Shown: positions 15,442-17,548 of the stretch, piece by piece
How positions within the stretch are numbered: position 1 is the stretch's first letter
Layout of the letters: each line of letters opens with the position of its first letter
Source of the DNA: JAAFKA01 sp043748455
Lineage (GTDB): Bacteria > Bacteroidota > Bacteroidia > Cytophagales > Thermoflexibacteraceae
Assembly (NCBI GenBank): GCA_043748455.1
Contig: JAYTNF010000050.1
Location: 1-17,548 of the forward strand
Direction of reading: 5' to 3'
Length of the DNA stretch: 17,548 bases
Notes under the pieces: model-generated
Seen by the model: the letters and a program-made list of their open reading frames with translations, nothing else
Told to the model about the DNA's origin: nothing
The model's database searches: none
Translations under genes and position numbers: made by a program

Positions 15442-16542
15442 ATGATAAATTTTCTGTTTTTTGTTCCTTTTGTGTTGTTATACATCATTTTTGCAGTTTA
15501 TGCAGAACGTAAAGTTTCTGCATTTGTGCAAGACCGTATGGGGCCTATGGAAACAGGGAAATTCGGATTATTGCAAACCATAGCAGACCTCATAAAACTT
15601 GTCCAAAAAGAAGATATTATTCCTAAAAATGCTGATAAACCACTATTTATTTTAGCACCTTTTTTATTTTTCATTGCCGTTTTTACTGGTTTTGCTTTTA
15701 TTCCCTTATCACCCACACATACAGGAGCAGGCTTAGAAAGTGGTATATTATTTTTGGTGGCTATTGTTTCCTTAGATATTGTTGGAATTTTGGCAGCAGG
15801 TTGGAGTTCCAATAATAAATATGCTTTATTTGGTGCTATTAGGTCGGTAGCACAAATAATTTCTTATGAAATTCCATTAGGTTTATCTATTTTATCGGTC
15901 ATTGCAATTTCTCAAAGTCTTGATTTAGAACAAATTATATTGCAACAAGGCATTTTTACAACAGAAAAAAACTACTTTTTAGGACTTAATTTTCATGGTA
16001 ATTTTGATAATATCATAAACTTAGAAACCACAAAAATTGGTGGTTTTCTTGGTTGGAATATTATTCGCTATCCAATTTTGGGATTTGTTTTTATCATATT
16101 TTTGATTGCCTCACTTGCCGAATCCAATCGTACACCTTTTGATTTGCCCGAAGCAGAATCAGAACTTATTGCAGGTTTCCTTACAGAATATTCAAGTGTA
16201 AAATTTGCAATTCTTATGTTATCTGAATATGCTATGTTGTTGTTAATGAGCTTATTAATTGTGATTTTATTTTTTGGAGGTTGGAATACACCTTTCCCAA
16301 ATATTGGAAATTTAGAATTTGCTGTTTGGACAAGTGGCACAATTAATCATTTTTCGTCATTAATTTGGGGCGTATTTTGGCTATTTTCAAAAACTTTTTG
16401 CGTTATTTTTCTGAAAATGTGGATTCGTTGGACTTATCCACGCCTAAGAATAGACCAACTTATGACATTGTGTTGGAAATATTTAACACCTTTTGCTTTG
16501 TTTTCTTTGCTTATTTGCAGCATTTGGCGTTTGTTAATTTAA
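15442..16542 (+). CDS. nuoH: NADH-quinone oxidoreductase subunit H
   Basis: This 366-residue membrane protein is the NuoH/ND1 subunit of respiratory complex I, which helps form the quinone site at the junction with the membrane arm. Hallmarks are AERKVSAFVQDRMGP just after the first membrane helix (Glu22), LIKLVQKEDIIP, AGWSSNNKYALFGAIRSVAQ, ISYEIPLGLS, and LAESNRTPFDLPEAESEL followed by AGFLTEYSSVKF. All functional loops are present. It is slightly longer than the E. coli protein, with a longer loop around residues 170-200. The start at 15442 gives a normal first helix. It follows the PBP gene by 30 bp; no other nuo gene is in the window, whereas nuoH usually lies between nuoG and nuoI. Confidence 0.95.
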   Translation: MINFLFFVPFVLLYIIFAVYAERKVSAFVQDRMGPMETGKFGLLQTIADLIKLVQKEDIIPKNADKPLFILAPFLFFIAVFTGFAFIPLSPTHTGAGLESGILFLVAIVSLDIVGILAAGWSSNNKYALFGAIRSVAQIISYEIPLGLSILSVIAISQSLDLEQIILQQGIFTTEKNYFLGLNFHGNFDNIINLETTKIGGFLGWNIIRYPILGFVFIIFLIASLAESNRTPFDLPEAESELIAGFLTEYSSVKFAILMLSEYAMLLLMSLLIVILFFGGWNTPFPNIGNLEFAVWTSGTINHFSSLIWGVFWLFSKTFCVIFLKMWIRWTYPRLRIDQLMTLCWKYLTPFALFSLLICSIWRLLI

Positions 16543-16612
16543 TAACAAAATATAAGAATTGCCAAACTTTTTTAGTAATAAATTAGTTTTTAAAAGTAGA
16601 AATTAAATAAAG

Positions 16613-16669
16613 TTGTTCTGTTAGGAACTTAATATTGGTGCTACCAATATTAAGTTCCTAACAGAACAA
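16613..16669. terminator. Perfect 27-bp hairpin after nuoH
   Basis: The arms 16613-16639 and 16643-16669 are exact reverse complements around the three-base loop GCT; each contains GTTAGGAACTTAATATTGG or its complement. It begins 70 bp past the nuoH stop and lies about 110 bp before the nfu start. The length and perfection exceed a normal terminator, so it may be a dispersed palindromic repeat that also ends transcription. Confidence 0.75.
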
Positions 16670-16744
16670 AATTGAAATACTATTTATTAATATCTCAATT
16701 ATACATTATTACTTCATTTAATGCTGACTTCATATAAATTTCAA

Positions 16745-16770
16745 ATTTTACAATAAATTTTACAATAAAT
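16745..16770 (+). repeat. 12-bp tandem duplication in the nfu leader
   Basis: ATTTTACAATAA occurs twice in tandem (16745-16756 and 16757-16768) and is followed by AT. It ends ten bases before the nfu start codon. Confidence 0.7.
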
Positions 16771-16779
16771 CTCACAACT

Positions 16780-17427
16780 ATGTTAAATCCAGTAGCTTAT
16801 AATTCCGAAAAATTGTACGCAAAAGTGATAAGTATTTACACAGAATCAAGCCCTAATCCGAATTCTATGAAATTTGTATTAAACACAATGTTGTCGGGTG
16901 ATGATGATTTTCTTCGAGATTATGATAGCCCTGCTGCGGCTACAGAATCTCCGCTTGCAAGTGCAGTTTTCAATTTTCCGTTTGTAAAACGGGTGTTTTT
17001 GACTAAAAATTTCATTACGGTTACTAAAAATGAACAAATACCTTGGGAAGATATTGTAGTTGGTATGAAAACTTTTTTGAAAGATTATTTTGAAAGTGGA
17101 AAACCTGTGATGGATGCTGAGGAATTTGAAAATAATATGAAAAAAGAATGGCAAGCATCGCAATTAAAAATTAATGAAAATGATAGCGAAACCATTAAAA
17201 AAATCAAAGGAATTTTAGATGAGTACATTCGTCCTGCGGTTGAAGGTGATGGTGGTGCAATTTCTTTTCACTCTTTTGACGAGATTGAGGGGGTTTTGAC
17301 GGTAACTTTACAAGGTTCATGTAGTGGTTGTCCTTCTTCTACGGTTACTTTGAAGGCTGGTATTGAAAATTTATTTAGAAATATGATGCCTGATAAAGTG
17401 AAAACAGTGGTTTCTGAAAATAAATAG
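16780..17427 (+). CDS. Nfu-type iron-sulfur cluster scaffold/carrier
   Basis: This 215-residue protein has the two-domain layout of Nfu proteins, which carry and deliver [4Fe-4S] or [2Fe-2S] clusters to target enzymes. Residues about 20-105 are the Nfu N-terminal domain (ESSPNPNSMKFVLN, FPFVKRVFLTKNFITVTK). Residues about 140-210 are the NifU-like C-terminal domain (IRPAVEGDGGAISFHSF, then LQGSCSGCPSSTVTLKAGIE), with cluster ligands Cys181 and Cys184. It is complete and cytosolic. The start at 16780 leaves about 19 residues before the first conserved motif; an alternative later start is not obvious. The strong hairpin upstream suggests its own promoter rather than read-through from nuoH. Complex I, upstream, is a plausible client of Fe-S delivery, but that is inference. 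Confidence 0.93.
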   Translation: MLNPVAYNSEKLYAKVISIYTESSPNPNSMKFVLNTMLSGDDDFLRDYDSPAAATESPLASAVFNFPFVKRVFLTKNFITVTKNEQIPWEDIVVGMKTFLKDYFESGKPVMDAEEFENNMKKEWQASQLKINENDSETIKKIKGILDEYIRPAVEGDGGAISFHSFDEIEGVLTVTLQGSCSGCPSSTVTLKAGIENLFRNMMPDKVKTVVSENK

Positions 17428-17452
17428 TCAAAATACTCAAAAGAAAAAAACA

Positions 17453-17518
17453 TTTGAGTTTATTAAGATATTAAAAGCACAGATTAAAGTCTATGCTATA
17501 TATTTTAATAAACTCAAA
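17453..17518. terminator. Nested hairpin after the nfu gene
   Basis: TTTGAGTTTATTA (17453-17465) pairs with TAATAAACTCAAA (17506-17518), and pairing extends inward about six more bases with one mismatch. The loop holds a second palindrome of the CATAGACT family at 17478-17495. It lies 26 bp after the nfu stop and probably terminates that transcript. Confidence 0.65.
17478..17495. repeat. CATAGACT palindrome family, copy 4
   Basis: The minus strand reads CATAGACTTTAATCTGTG, matching the 6625-6642 copy at 16 of 18 bases. It sits in the loop of the larger inverted repeat 17453-17518. Confidence 0.55.
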
Positions 17519-17548
17519 ATGATAACTTAATAGGTTTTTGCATAAAAA

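Noticed and set aside
15411..15515. Small frame starting at an ATG that overlaps the PBP stop codon
   Set aside because: It runs out of frame into nuoH and ends after about 34 codons with unremarkable composition; probably chance.
17453..17518. Miniature transposable element
   Set aside because: The outer inverted repeat is short and no target-site duplication is evident; a terminator with a nested repeat explains it more simply.
1..17548. Defence island, phage or integrative element
   Set aside because: No integrase, transposase, phage structural, toxin-antitoxin or nuclease gene is seen. The caspase-like protein alone, being a predicted lipoprotein with no defence-type partner nearby, is not enough.

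Overview
This window looks like chromosomal DNA from a free-living member of the Bacteroidota, most likely a Cytophagales-type bacterium. Three things point there. Two proteins carry type IX secretion (T9SS) C-terminal sorting domains. Several exported proteins have lipoprotein signals. Promoter-like boxes fit the Bacteroidota -33 TTTG / -7 TAnnTTTG pattern, and Shine-Dalgarno sequences are absent. The DNA is AT-rich throughout. I see no rRNA, tRNA, CRISPR array, transposase, integrase or phage gene. The genus is not determined.

Layout: positions 1-551 hold no convincing gene, only short palindromic repeats. Positions 552-5057 (+) encode a 1501-residue secreted T9SS cargo protein. It faces hemW (5146-6282, -), a radical-SAM heme chaperone, across a small hairpin. 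A 28-unit tandem array of TGAAATA/TGAAATTA (6285-6490) abuts the hemW start codon and fills its leader. Next come a lipoprotein of unknown function (6675-7832, +), an SMP-30/gluconolactonase-like lipoprotein (7957-8976, -), a caspase-fold lipoprotein (9129-10769, +), a second T9SS cargo protein (10853-12769, -), a class A penicillin-binding protein (12988-15411, +), nuoH (15442-16542, +) and a two-domain Nfu-type Fe-S scaffold (16780-17427, +).

How the genes work together: there is no single obvious pathway. The left two thirds is mainly envelope and secretion cargo (two T9SS proteins and three predicted lipoproteins) plus hemW. The right third is housekeeping: peptidoglycan synthesis, respiratory complex I and Fe-S assembly. 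HemW, NuoH and Nfu share a loose heme/Fe-S/respiration theme, but they are not one operon. Only the PBP-nuoH pair (30 bp apart, same strand) looks co-transcribed.

The most unusual content is between the genes. Nearly every intergenic space carries a different palindrome or repeat, several of which resemble dispersed repeats known from Bacteroidota genomes. Some probably act as terminators between convergent genes. I did not find a clear new defence or mobile system. The best candidates for a second look are the hemW leader array, the exported caspase-like protein, the Lys-Phe minirepeat at the N terminus of the PBP, and the four-copy CATAGACT palindrome family.
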